Assembly (NCBI RefSeq): GCF_001485215.1 | Contig: NZ_BBWW01000002.1 | Coordinates: 97,564 to 161,563, forward strand | Reading direction: 5' to 3' | Length of the DNA stretch: 64,000 nt | Source of the DNA: Leptolyngbya sp. NIES-2104 | GTDB lineage: Bacteria > Cyanobacteriota > Cyanobacteriia > Leptolyngbyales > Leptolyngbyaceae | Shown: one piece after another, positions 50,749 through 58,869 of the stretch | How positions within the stretch are numbered: the stretch's first letter is position 1 | Layout: the number at the start of each line of letters is the position of its first letter | Position numbers and translations under genes: made by a program | Notes under the pieces: model-generated | Databases searched by the model: none | What the model saw: only the letters and a program-made list of their open reading frames with translations | Told to the model about the DNA's origin: nothing

Positions 50749-51227
50749 TTGCTCGTGAGTTGAACAATCATCTCAAATCAAAGTGGGCTGAACTCGTCGA
50801 TCGCGAATTCAACCTAGTAGAGGGTTCAGCGAAGTAAATTCCTCACAGTCAGCAACCGCAACAGTACCAAGCATTAAGATGGTTGGCTCACTCAAACGGT
50901 TTCGGTGTTGCAAGGTAGATCAATCAGAGTAACGCAGCGAATCCTGCTACGACTACACAAGAGTTATCATGCGCTGAACTGTAATACCTATTCCCATAGA
51001 GAGATTTGGCAACACAAGAATTAGCTGATTGGACACTCTCTCGATCGAGAGAGGACAGCAGAATTTAGGGCGCGATAGCATTGCGGCAATATCTACCTGA
51101 TATGTACAAAAGCTTTTCACACGGGTTCATCACCAAACCACACGGTTTACTCTAAGCTATGCTGAACGATTGGAGTAAACCATCTTGCCTTGAAACATCT
51201 AAACCCTAAATTTGAGGAAAAACTGCT
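50749..51227. other. Divergent intergenic region, 479 bp
   Basis: This lies between the parvulin gene (minus) and a secreted protein gene (plus) and should contain both promoters. A 9-bp inverted repeat, GGTTTACTC at 51144-51152 and GAGTAAACC at 51173-51181, is close to the plus-strand gene (start at 51228) and could be an operator. No coding frame is supported. Confidence 0.45.
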
Positions 51228-52643
51228 ATGAGTCGTTGGCTCTTAGGTGGCGGACTCTCTGTGTCTGTCGTATCGCTTGCAGTCTACGCGATGACTGTGG
51301 GAATGCCAGTTCAGAAAAGTGAAATTCCGAGCGAAATGGAAACTATCTACGCCAGTATGCTCAAGCAAGCAGAGTCGCTAGCAGCCCGCGATCGCTTTGC
51401 TCAAGCGCTTCAGGAAGTTCAAGGCATTCCTCGTAACAGTCGCAGTTTTCAGCAAGCCCAGGAGTTCCAGGAAAGCTGGTCAAAAGAGGTTTTACAACAA
51501 GCTTTGGAGCAGTACCGTCAAGGCAACCTCGATCAAGCATTAGTCGCACTCAGACCGATTCCATTTGGTGTAAGTGTGCGATCGCAAGCTCAAGCATTCC
51601 AGAAAGCTTGGACACAAGAAGCTAAATTTCTCAATCAGGCTCTATCTGCTGCGACAAATCGAGACTGGTCAAGTACGCTGCGATCGCTCGAAGCCCTGCG
51701 CGGAACTGGAACTTACACCACTCCGCGAGTTCAAACGCTGCTCGAACAAGCGATCGCAAATGCCTTTGATCCATCAATTACAACGATTCGCCTTGCAACT
51801 GCGCCGCCAGTTCAATCGAGTCCATTCACCCAGCCGATTGCGCCTCTCACTCAATTCACTCCACCCAGATTAACGCCATTAGCAGTCGATACTGAAAGCG
51901 CGATCGCGCAATCTGAACCTCGAACAGCAGAAACAACCGTTGCCTCGAATCCGCCTGCTCCATCCACTCGATCGGCTCCTGTTCCAGTCACGCCTATTCT
52001 TCCCGTGCCCTCTCTTCCCCCAGCTCCGATAGCTTCCTCAGAGTTGCCTTCTGCACCAGTCGCACGCACTGAATCAACTCAAACTCCGCCAGCCACAACT
52101 CTACAAGAAAACAGAACTCCTCAAACGATCGAGACTTCACCCCAAACTCAGCCATCCTCTACCGCATTACCGTCGCCAGCAACAAGCAGCGATCGCAACT
52201 CTGAAGAAATCGCTCAAAGTGAAGCAGGACAGAGAGAGCAGACCGTAGCACCTCAAGCAGTTCAGCCATCCAGTAAACTCACAGCACCTTCTCAACCACA
52301 ACCAATCCCCTCATCAACAGAAAATACTTCATCTACGACAGCTCGCGACGAAGTTCAACCTTCTCAGCAACTTCCTCAAGCAGAGGTCACTCCACCCTTA
52401 CCCGTCCCAGCAAAAGTGCCCTCTCCATCAACAATTGATAATCAGCCATCACAAATCGAAGCTCTTCCTTCTGAACCCTCGAATCCAGATTTAATTGCCG
52501 AACTTCCTCCAGCCGAACGAGCATTAATGCTGAAGCCACTTGACACTCAAACCCTGCAAAAAGTAACCAATGTTTTGCAAGCCAATACAGGCACAGATCA
52601 ATCTTCTCAGCCAGCACAAAGTAATGCTGTTTCGGCTAGATAA
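51228..52643 (+). CDS. Exported protein with helical repeats and long Pro/Ser/Thr tail
   Basis: This is a 471-residue protein. The N-terminal hydrophobic segment WLLGGGLSVSVVSLAVYAMT is an anchor or signal. Residues 38-165 are helical repeats of TPR-like character (SLAARDRFAQALQEVQGIPR, QYRQGNLDQALVALRPIPFG, SAATNRDWSSTLRSLEALRG). From about 185 to 425 the protein is low-complexity, rich in Pro, Ser, Thr, Gln and Glu, which suggests an extended cell-wall-spanning segment. The C-terminus (ELPPAERALMLKPLDTQTLQ) is more ordered. The ATG at 51228 follows TTGAGGAAAAACT. It may be functionally linked with the next secreted protein gene. I do not recognise the family. Confidence 0.7.
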   Translation: MSRWLLGGGLSVSVVSLAVYAMTVGMPVQKSEIPSEMETIYASMLKQAESLAARDRFAQALQEVQGIPRNSRSFQQAQEFQESWSKEVLQQALEQYRQGNLDQALVALRPIPFGVSVRSQAQAFQKAWTQEAKFLNQALSAATNRDWSSTLRSLEALRGTGTYTTPRVQTLLEQAIANAFDPSITTIRLATAPPVQSSPFTQPIAPLTQFTPPRLTPLAVDTESAIAQSEPRTAETTVASNPPAPSTRSAPVPVTPILPVPSLPPAPIASSELPSAPVARTESTQTPPATTLQENRTPQTIETSPQTQPSSTALPSPATSSDRNSEEIAQSEAGQREQTVAPQAVQPSSKLTAPSQPQPIPSSTENTSSTTARDEVQPSQQLPQAEVTPPLPVPAKVPSPSTIDNQPSQIEALPSEPSNPDLIAELPPAERALMLKPLDTQTLQKVTNVLQANTGTDQSSQPAQSNAVSAR

Positions 52644-52713
52644 CTTAAACTGTGCGATCGCGAATCTTGGCGCAAGCGTCGCATCATCCAACTTTGAATC
52701 AAGAGCAAAATTC

Positions 52714-53265
52714 GTGAGTGAGTGCTTTCAAGCCCGTTATGTTCAGCCGATTCTAGCTGTTCTAGCTTGTTTTGGAATATTGAATTGCGCGATCGCAAGT
52801 TTCACATATAGAGCAGAGGCTCATCCAGTCAGTAGAACACAAGTTCAGCCGATTTCTTATCCCAACCCTGCTACCCACTCTGTGCCCAGTGTTCAGCCAA
52901 TTCAATACGGCAGTGTGATTCCTGGAGTGTTAGCACCAGGCGGATTTCAGTTTCAGGGGCGATTCTTTGATGCTTACCGATTTCGCGGACTTCAAGGCGA
53001 TTACATTCGATTGAGTGTCGTTGGATCAGATTCTCGCTCAATGAATTCGCTCAAACTCAAACCTGCTTTTGTCCTACTGGATGCAAATAACAATGTGATT
53101 GGTGAAGGGAAACAATCGCCAGAAGCCATTAATATTCGACTTCAAACCAAGTTGTCAGCGACTGGGATTTATACGATCGTAGTCACAAGCCGTCAATCTG
53201 GGGATTTAGGACGCTATAGCTTGGCACTTCAGCGAGTTTATAAGAATACCTACCAACGAAAATAG
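52714..53265 (+). CDS. Secreted protein with a pre-peptidase C-terminal (PPC)-like beta domain
   Basis: With GTG 52714 as start, the product has about 184 residues and a good signal peptide (MSECFQARYVQPILAVLACF, then GILNCAIASF, cleavage near AEA). The open frame runs back to 52570, overlapping the previous gene, but those extra residues spoil the signal. The mature part contains IPGVLAPGGFQFQGRFFDAY, FRGLQGDYIRLSVVGSDS, FVLLDANNNVIGEGKQSPEA and TGIYTIVVTSRQSGDLGRYS. This is the strand order of PPC-type jelly-roll domains found in secreted proteins. No catalytic residue is visible. It is 70 bp after the preceding gene in the same direction. Confidence 0.65.
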   Translation: MSECFQARYVQPILAVLACFGILNCAIASFTYRAEAHPVSRTQVQPISYPNPATHSVPSVQPIQYGSVIPGVLAPGGFQFQGRFFDAYRFRGLQGDYIRLSVVGSDSRSMNSLKLKPAFVLLDANNNVIGEGKQSPEAINIRLQTKLSATGIYTIVVTSRQSGDLGRYSLALQRVYKNTYQRK

Positions 53266-53285
53266 CCTAAATACTAAGACGTTAT

Positions 53286-53319
53286 TTTGGTGAAATACAA
53301 ATTGCAAGGTTTCACCAAA
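53286..53319. promoter_or_regulatory. Inverted TTTGGTGAAA / TTTCACCAAA repeat upstream of xisH
   Basis: TTTGGTGAAA (53286-53295) and TTTCACCAAA (53310-53319) are perfect inverted copies 14 bases apart. The same motif occurs at 35984-36062. It is 117 bp before the xisH start and could be an operator. Confidence 0.5.
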
Positions 53320-53435
53320 GTTTTGAATAGATTCGCTGATTCTCCAGATGTGAAATTAGATTTTTCGACTAACAAAACGAAAAGGCTAGAATATACTTGT
53401 TAAACAAGTTGAACCTGCTGACTGGCAGAACATTA

Positions 53436-53852
53436 GTGAGTGCGAAAGATTTATTTCATGAGGCTGTTAAGCAGGCTCTTATTCGAGATGGGTGGAGCAT
53501 TACAGACAACCCTTTAGTCGTGCGCTACGGTCCAACGAACCTCAAAGTAGACTTGGGCGCAGAGCGCATGATTGCTGCACAGCGAGACGCTGAAACAATC
53601 GCAGTAGAAATTAAGAGCTTTCTCGATCCGAGTGCCGTCAATGATTTTCATACGGCTGTAGGGCAATATCTTCATTACCAGCTTGCATTTAGGTATAACC
53701 AGTGGAGTCGCAAGCTGTATTTAGCCGTCCCAAAAGAAATCTATGAGACTCAATTTGAGAAGCCGCTTTTTCAAGATAGCATTCAGACATATGGAACTAA
53801 AATCTTAGTGTATGGCGCTGAAAATCAGGAGATTGTGGCATGGATCGAGTAG
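53436..53852 (+). CDS. xisH: XisH family protein
   Basis: This is a 138-residue protein from GTG 53436 (MSAKDLFHEAVKQALIRDGW); an earlier TTG at 53397 is possible but unlike the family start. Signature blocks: NLKVDLGAERMIAA, ETIAVEIKSFLDPSAVNDFH, TAVGQYLHYQLAF and LYLAVPKEIYE. The Asp in VDLGAE and the Glu-x-Lys in VEIKSF fit a PD-(D/E)XK nuclease-like core. XisH was first described in Anabaena as required, with XisF and XisI, for excision of the fdxN element; homologues are widespread in cyanobacteria without that element. It overlaps xisI by 13 bp. Confidence 0.87.
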   Translation: MSAKDLFHEAVKQALIRDGWSITDNPLVVRYGPTNLKVDLGAERMIAAQRDAETIAVEIKSFLDPSAVNDFHTAVGQYLHYQLAFRYNQWSRKLYLAVPKEIYETQFEKPLFQDSIQTYGTKILVYGAENQEIVAWIE

Positions 53853-54175
53853 AGCAATATCGAAATATTGTTAGGCAAGTTCTCCAACATTACTACACTC
53901 TGTATCAGCGAATGCAAGATGCAGATACAGCAATGTTGTGCGATCGCACCTCGGATCAGTATCAAGTCATCCAAACCGGATGGGATGCTCAACAGCGAAG
54001 AATTTACACCACCCTGCACCTATCCATCAAGAACGGAAGAGTTTACATCCACAGTGATCCGACTGAAGAAGGTGTAGCAAATTCGCTCATTGAAGCAGGA
54101 ATTCCGAAGACCGATATCGTTTTGGAGTACCAGGCTCCAACACTTAGAAAGTATTCAGAGTTTGCTCAGGCTTGA
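53840..54175 (+). CDS. xisI: XisI family protein
   Basis: This is a 111-residue partner of XisH. Family pattern: MDRVEQYRNIVRQVLQHYYT at the start, then YQVIQTGWDAQQRRIYTTLH, LSIKNGRVYIHSDPTEEGVA and SLIEAGIPKTDIVLEYQAPT. This is the usual length and order. Its start lies 13 bp inside the xisH end, so translation is coupled. The pair is believed to act together, and its wide distribution away from the fdxN element has led to suggestions of a broader recombination or addiction-like role. The gene ends three bases before the convergent replication gene. Confidence 0.88.
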   Translation: MDRVEQYRNIVRQVLQHYYTLYQRMQDADTAMLCDRTSDQYQVIQTGWDAQQRRIYTTLHLSIKNGRVYIHSDPTEEGVANSLIEAGIPKTDIVLEYQAPTLRKYSEFAQA

Positions 54176-54178
54176 AGC

Positions 54179-57100
54179 TCATCCAGACGCGATCGTAAAA
54201 CTCAGTTCCTCTGAGGGCAGCATGAGCAGCAGGGCAGAAAGCGCTTTGATTTGAACTAAGGGCGCGAGTTGCTGCCACGCAATTGCCCAATTCTCATCTT
54301 GCAGCCAATCAAGGAACACTTCGTGCAGCGTTACGAGAACTTGGACGGGGGTTCGACTTTCAGCCAAAGCTTGCTCTACGACTGGAACTAGCAAATCTAA
54401 CGGCGCTTCGTCATCGGTTGAATCTGTATGATGAGTGCGATCGATCGGATCTAATAGCGTTTGTAATAATTCGCGGAATTGCCGACTGATATAGCTTTGA
54501 CTGACACCGACCTGCTGGGCGATCGCGGCTTGAGTCGGTTGCTGGTCGGTTGATTGCAGGTATTCAATAGCTTGCTTGATCGCTATGGTGAGCCGTTCGG
54601 TTCCAGTCGCCGCTTCTAGTGTGACTTCCGAAGCTTTCAGGGGTTCAACCGTGAGATCAATTGGAAAATCTGTGATCAGAATGACCTGCAATTGTTCGGT
54701 TGGTCGTCGTTGCGATCGCAGTCGCCCAATTTCTTGGATCAATTCAGCCTGAATGATTTGGTGTAGCCAGGTTTGGAATTCAGGACTCGTTTCTACCGCA
54801 ACCTTGCCCGTCAAAACAGAATACTCTGCCAGCATTTCAGTCAAATTCGGGCATGGTGCGCCAACAATGATCAACGTTTTGGTTTCCAAGAAGGTATTGA
54901 CTCCACGACTGTCCCGCCAGTGAGCACCATCCGCAGCAAATTTCTTGAAGTCAATTACTTTTGTCGTGGGATCAATCGATCGATAGTGATTGATCAACGC
55001 ATTTAAACGACGTTCCTGCTGTTTGCCGCGCTGCATTCCCATTCGTCCTAGATCACTGATGTGAAATAATTTCAAATTATTGGAAATTTTTGCTTTTTCA
55101 CAACAGACGAAAATCTTCTCTACCGAGCAGTTCAGCTTGCGGGCAAGTTCATTGGGTGTGAGCGTGGCATCGAGAAACAGCGTTGCTTTTGCAGTTGTCA
55201 CGATCGAGCGATGACGGAGATCAGGAAGTGTCATCGTTAGAGTCTGACGATGAAAGGAAAAACAGCCGCCGGGGGTTTTATCTTGCAAAATTAGCAGGAA
55301 TTCTTCAAACCATTGTTTCAAAATGTGCTGTTGAGCTTGTTCAGCTTTAGTGCGATCGCTCTCCAAAAATTGCTTGCGTAAATTTCTGGGCAGATCCTGT
55401 AAGTCCACTCCATACTCAGCCGTCGTATTGAGAAAACCGAGCGTGGGCTGAAGGACTTGACCGAGCGTGATCGGATCAAGCTCTGGTAGTCGGGGTAACT
55501 GAGAAATAACTTCTTCGTGCTTCAATCCAAATTTACGATGTGATTTGCTAGAGAACAACTCCAACAGCGCAATGAGGATCGGAGATAAAACTGCCAGAAG
55601 CTGGGAATAATTTTTGAGCAAATGTCCGAGCAGAGCTTCAACATCGCTGATTGTGACCTGAATCTTTTGTGAAACTCTAAAGCTCTGCCCAGGTTCGTCC
55701 CAAATGAGAAGAATGTTGCTGTAGTCGTAATCGATCGCGGGTGCAAGACTATCTGGATGCGATCGCACTTTTGGAGATGCCAAAGCAGTGCGGCGCTGAT
55801 TGAGAAATCCATAGCCAGTCCCTTGAGCATGAGTGCAGCTTTCTTTTAGGGGGCAAGTTCCACAAATCAAGGCGGCTGTGTCTGCGCCGTGAACATTCTT
55901 CGATCTCAGTACATTGATCAATTGAGTGCGGTTACAGTTGGGCGCGATCGTGTAAGCAGTTCCAGGAGAAGCACGTTGCAGCCGTTCACTTCCATCCGGT
56001 TGTGGCTTCGAGATAAGTCCTCCATGCCGCGCTTCTAGGTCAATCCAACCATTCTCAGATTGAAGCGTTTCAGTTGTAGGATTGCGATGATCATTCGATA
56101 CATAGAAAAGCTGCCGCACCCCGAAGGTTTCGGGCGTGAGTTGTCCTGCGGTGTAGGATTTCCCACTTCCTGTTCCGCTCTGGTCAAGAATATATTGATA
56201 GCCTTGATCAATTGCTCGCTGCCAAACTTGTTGGCGATCGCACGAATCATACTCCACGATCATAGATGGTTGTGGGATTGGCGTTCTCTGAAAACCACGA
56301 GCAGGATTTGGTTTTCGAGACAGGCGACGGAGCAGATGCCGAAGTTCTTGAACGAGGAGATTTTCCTGTTGAGCCGCGATCGCTTCAAAGGCTTCAATGC
56401 TAATTAACTGTGCTGTACTAAATGCCGTGAAATCAAGTTCATCGATATCGCAAGCAGCTTTCGTAATCTGCTTCCACCAACGAACCTGAACCGAGTAGCC
56501 CCAGCTTTGAATCAAGTTCCAAGTTTCCCGGTACTCACGCAGGACATCACGATTTTGAACTGCGCCTGCGTCTGCATTTAGCACTACTTTTTGAGTCTTG
56601 AGTTCAACAGCAGCTTGATCAAGAAACTGCCTGAGCAACTGAGGGCTTCTCGCCCACTGTCCACCCGTTGCACCAATCATTAATAATCCAAACCGCTGTG
56701 ATGCAATCAAGGGCTTGAGAAATCCTTCTGCCAAGTTAATTTCAGTAGTTTGAATCGTTTCTTGGGGTCGGTAAACGCCGATCGGCACTTCTCCAGTCGG
56801 CAAATGAATGCCTGCCCCTTCAATTGTTTCTGAACTGACCCAGAAATATTTGCCATTGTCGGGCTTGATTTGTGCGCCGAGAATTTTGCCGTTGATGTCG
56901 GGAACTGCGATCGCGAATCCTCGATATCCCCGCAAATACCCACGAGGAGTTACACCCGGTAAATCAGCCGTGACTCCTGGAATTTGAGCGTGAGCCGCCC
57001 AACTCCACAACAATCCTTGATCATGTGCCCATTCAATTTGATTTGAAGTCAAGCCTCGATCAATTAAGCTCTGTCGATGTCGAGTCGCAGGGTATCCAGT

Positions 57101-57391
57101 CGATCGACAAATCCTGCGAAACTGGCGATCGCGTTCTTCAACACTCAGCGTTTGCCTCGGCTGTGATGGCTCAATCCTGTGTGGTATGAGATCAATTGGT
57201 GTAGAACTCTGAGAATCCGCAATCCACATCGAAAAGCCGATCGCATCTTCTCCAAGAAATCGGAATCCAACCGGAGTAGCATTGAGATCTCGACAGTGAA
57301 TGATTTGTGATGCTGTATTCTCACGGCAATCTTTGCGATCGCCCTGGCAGATTGGGCAATCACCTTTGAGAGAACGAAACGATCGACTCAT
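54179..57391 (-). CDS. Plasmid replication protein, CyRepA1-like (zinc ribbon, TOPRIM, helicase, HTH)
   Basis: This is a 1070-residue multidomain initiator. Counted from the chosen ATG at 57391, Cys 12, 15, 22 and 33 (GDCPICQGDRKDC, IHCRD) form a zinc site. A TOPRIM/DUF3854-like segment (NLAEGFLKPLI, VVLNADAGAVQNRD) is at about 215-285, and the helicase P-loop DQSGTGSGKSYTAG at about 403-416. A Cys cluster (LICGTCPLKESCTHAQGTGY) and a DEAD-like LLIWDEPGQSF follow. An HTH (PTQAAIAQQVGVSQSYISRQ) is near the C-terminus. AGGAGGGC eight bases before 57391 decides the start over an ATG at 57424. This order matches the CyRepA1 group of cyanobacterial plasmid Rep proteins. An origin is expected next to it. 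Confidence 0.87.
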   Translation of the reverse strand: MSRSFRSLKGDCPICQGDRKDCRENTASQIIHCRDLNATPVGFRFLGEDAIGFSMWIADSQSSTPIDLIPHRIEPSQPRQTLSVEERDRQFRRICRSTGYPATRHRQSLIDRGLTSNQIEWAHDQGLLWSWAAHAQIPGVTADLPGVTPRGYLRGYRGFAIAVPDINGKILGAQIKPDNGKYFWVSSETIEGAGIHLPTGEVPIGVYRPQETIQTTEINLAEGFLKPLIASQRFGLLMIGATGGQWARSPQLLRQFLDQAAVELKTQKVVLNADAGAVQNRDVLREYRETWNLIQSWGYSVQVRWWKQITKAACDIDELDFTAFSTAQLISIEAFEAIAAQQENLLVQELRHLLRRLSRKPNPARGFQRTPIPQPSMIVEYDSCDRQQVWQRAIDQGYQYILDQSGTGSGKSYTAGQLTPETFGVRQLFYVSNDHRNPTTETLQSENGWIDLEARHGGLISKPQPDGSERLQRASPGTAYTIAPNCNRTQLINVLRSKNVHGADTAALICGTCPLKESCTHAQGTGYGFLNQRRTALASPKVRSHPDSLAPAIDYDYSNILLIWDEPGQSFRVSQKIQVTISDVEALLGHLLKNYSQLLAVLSPILIALLELFSSKSHRKFGLKHEEVISQLPRLPELDPITLGQVLQPTLGFLNTTAEYGVDLQDLPRNLRKQFLESDRTKAEQAQQHILKQWFEEFLLILQDKTPGGCFSFHRQTLTMTLPDLRHRSIVTTAKATLFLDATLTPNELARKLNCSVEKIFVCCEKAKISNNLKLFHISDLGRMGMQRGKQQERRLNALINHYRSIDPTTKVIDFKKFAADGAHWRDSRGVNTFLETKTLIIVGAPCPNLTEMLAEYSVLTGKVAVETSPEFQTWLHQIIQAELIQEIGRLRSQRRPTEQLQVILITDFPIDLTVEPLKASEVTLEAATGTERLTIAIKQAIEYLQSTDQQPTQAAIAQQVGVSQSYISRQFRELLQTLLDPIDRTHHTDSTDDEAPLDLLVPVVEQALAESRTPVQVLVTLHEVFLDWLQDENWAIAWQQLAPLVQIKALSALLLMLPSEELSFTIASG

Positions 57392-57511
57392 GGCATCCGC
57401 CCTCCTGTGAAGGTTGAACACCATTGCTCGATCGACAAAACTGCGATCGACAGCTTGCCTGCGAAAAGCTTACTCGGTCGATTAACCGAGGTCATAGAAT
57501 TAAATTGCATC

Positions 57512-57560
57512 AGTTGCCTCTACTTTGTAGGCGCAAAGTAGGGAGTCAGCAGTGGCAACT
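57512..57560. repeat. Nested inverted repeats
   Basis: Outer arms AGTTGCC (57512-57518) and GGCAACT (57554-57560) enclose inner arms CTACTTTG (57520-57527) and CAAAGTAG (57534-57541). They lie 121 bp upstream of the initiator start, a position suitable for self-binding by the Rep protein or for an antisense RNA. Confidence 0.5.
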
Positions 57561-57734
57561 TGCCCGCAAACTTGATACGATAATCGCAAATGGCGGATTT
57601 ACAGCATCTCGCCATCCAGTTCGGGGTAAGGCGTGGGACACAGACGAGATAGACCTAGCGACCAAACTTGACCTATCTAGAAGTGTTGCTCCTCTACTCC
57701 GGCGCTATGAACACACACGAACCCAAAGCTAAAT

Positions 57735-57796
57735 TGAATGCCTCGTCATTGCAGGCATTCAGTCGTGCAAACTGCTTGTGCCTAAGCTTGGCACAA
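57735..57796. repeat. Two consecutive hairpins near the HTH gene stop
   Basis: TGAATGCCT (57735-57743) pairs with AGGCATTCA (57753-57761), and TTGTGCC (57776-57782) pairs with GGCACAA (57790-57796). Both are perfect. They lie 154-215 bp beyond the HTH gene stop on its downstream side and may be part of the origin or terminate transcription. No T-run follows. Confidence 0.45.
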
Positions 57797-57949
57797 CAGA
57801 ACCTGCTGGTGAGCGTTAGCTTCGCTTACAGGTACACGATCGCAGTTTAGATTTTGGAAACCGCAATCATAGAACGGATCAGTCAGAAACATTGCTTGTG
57901 AGGTAATTCTTTGCAGAGGATTGCCCCGCTTGATTTTTGCAGTCAATCG

Positions 57950-58537
57950 TTAGGCAGTTTTGAGAGCGTTGGTTTGCATTAGGGAATTAGGGCGCTTCTC
58001 CTCTGGATGAAAGCGCGACCAAATTGTTTTCGCTTTGCGGCGACCGCGTGTAGGAACTACCTTTAGGGTTAGTAGGCGATCGATAGTCGGCAAGTTGAGT
58101 GATCGACAGATTTTCTCGATCGAACTGAGTTCAAATCGATTCATCGAATCAAAGTCATTGACCCAACTTGAAATGGTGTTCGCGTGCATTCGCGTGTCCA
58201 TCTCTAATCGATACTGACTTCTACCTTGCTGCTTTAGAATTTCTGGTAGATGACCCATGAGAAACACCGAATCCGGTTGCATCTCTAAGAATTCATCTGG
58301 AGCTTCTGGAGCAGTATCCAAGTCAATCAGTTGACTGACTCGCTTGATTCCGAACAGGCGACAGCAATCGAGAAGCGTTTCTCGGCTCAGTCGTTTCGTA
58401 TGTCCATAGTACAGTTTGATGAGTTGATCTCGATTTAACGAGGACTCTGATAGGTCTTGCTTAATCATGCTATGGAGAACATCAGGATTGTTGAGTCCGT
58501 AATGCTCCATGATTTTTGGTAGCTTACTGACTAGCAT
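57950..58537 (-). CDS. Transcriptional regulator with two Cro/C1-type HTH units
   Basis: This is a 195-residue protein. Two related halves each resemble a Cro/C1 helix-turn-helix. Residues 1-72 have LSESSLNRDQLIKLYYGHTK and LLDCCRLFGIKRVSQLIDLD. Residues 92-155 have GHLPEILKQQGRSQYRLEMD, NTISSWVNDF and LSSIEKICRSLNLPTIDRLL. The C-terminus is basic (RGRRKAKTIWSRF). Tandem HTH folds suit binding of a long palindrome. It lies between the initiator gene and two palindromes upstream (58770-58831), so it may be the copy-number or operon repressor; that is inference. Confidence 0.75.
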   Translation of the reverse strand: MLVSKLPKIMEHYGLNNPDVLHSMIKQDLSESSLNRDQLIKLYYGHTKRLSRETLLDCCRLFGIKRVSQLIDLDTAPEAPDEFLEMQPDSVFLMGHLPEILKQQGRSQYRLEMDTRMHANTISSWVNDFDSMNRFELSSIEKICRSLNLPTIDRLLTLKVVPTRGRRKAKTIWSRFHPEEKRPNSLMQTNALKTA

Positions 58538-58769
58538 TTTGGTGTGCTTTGACAGATAGTTTGACTTTAAGGCTACAACTCGAACATAGTACTGTCAATG
58601 CCTAGATGCTTTGATTTCGGTGGTTTGTAGGGATTTTTGTAAAAAGAAGCTAGAGGCGAGCTATTGCTTATCTAGGGATCATCTGCTTGATCGGTTATAG
58701 CTATAGCTGGCAGGGAAATAGAGGGCTGAAGAGTAGTGAGATTGACACATCGACTCAACAATCTGAAAT

Positions 58770-58786
58770 TTTCCAAAATTTGGAAA
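58770..58786. promoter_or_regulatory. Operator-like palindrome 1
   Basis: TTTCCAAA and TTTGGAAA flank a central A. It is one of two near-identical sites, 42 bp centre to centre (about four helical turns), 233-294 bp upstream of the tandem-HTH gene. It is a candidate binding site for that regulator. Confidence 0.55.
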
Positions 58787-58808
58787 GTACGAAAACTCAC
58801 TCTCTTTG

Positions 58809-58831
58809 AATTTTCCAAAGTTTGGAAAATT
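58809..58831. promoter_or_regulatory. Operator-like palindrome 2
   Basis: AATTTTCCAAA and TTTGGAAAATT flank a central G: perfect 11-base arms. It shares TTTCCAAA / TTTGGAAA with site 1 at 58770-58786. Confidence 0.6.
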
Positions 58832-58869
58832 CAACACATTTGATCAACAACTCAGCGTCTCAAAGCCGT

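Larger units (their letters stand above)
57392..57949. other. Inverted-repeat-rich region upstream of the replication gene (origin candidate)
   Basis: This 558-bp region lies between the initiator and the HTH regulator, both on the minus strand. It has nested repeats: CTACTTTG / CAAAGTAG (57520-57541) inside AGTTGCC / GGCAACT (57512-57560). Further on are TGAATGCCT / AGGCATTCA (57735-57761) and TTGTGCC-TAAGCTT-GGCACAA (57776-57796). The initiator promoter must also be here. A plus-strand open frame of 102 codons crosses these repeats and is not credible as a gene. Confidence 0.5.
58538..58869. other. Intergenic region with two TTTCCAAA-type palindromes
   Basis: This 332-bp region lies upstream of the tandem-HTH gene and downstream of the 58870-60303 gene. 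The two palindromes are listed separately. Nothing else is supported. Confidence 0.45.

Noticed and set aside
57424-57732. 102-codon plus-strand frame opposite the initiator promoter
   Set aside because: It crosses several perfect inverted repeats, has irregular composition and no relatives I recognise; better read as origin/regulatory DNA.
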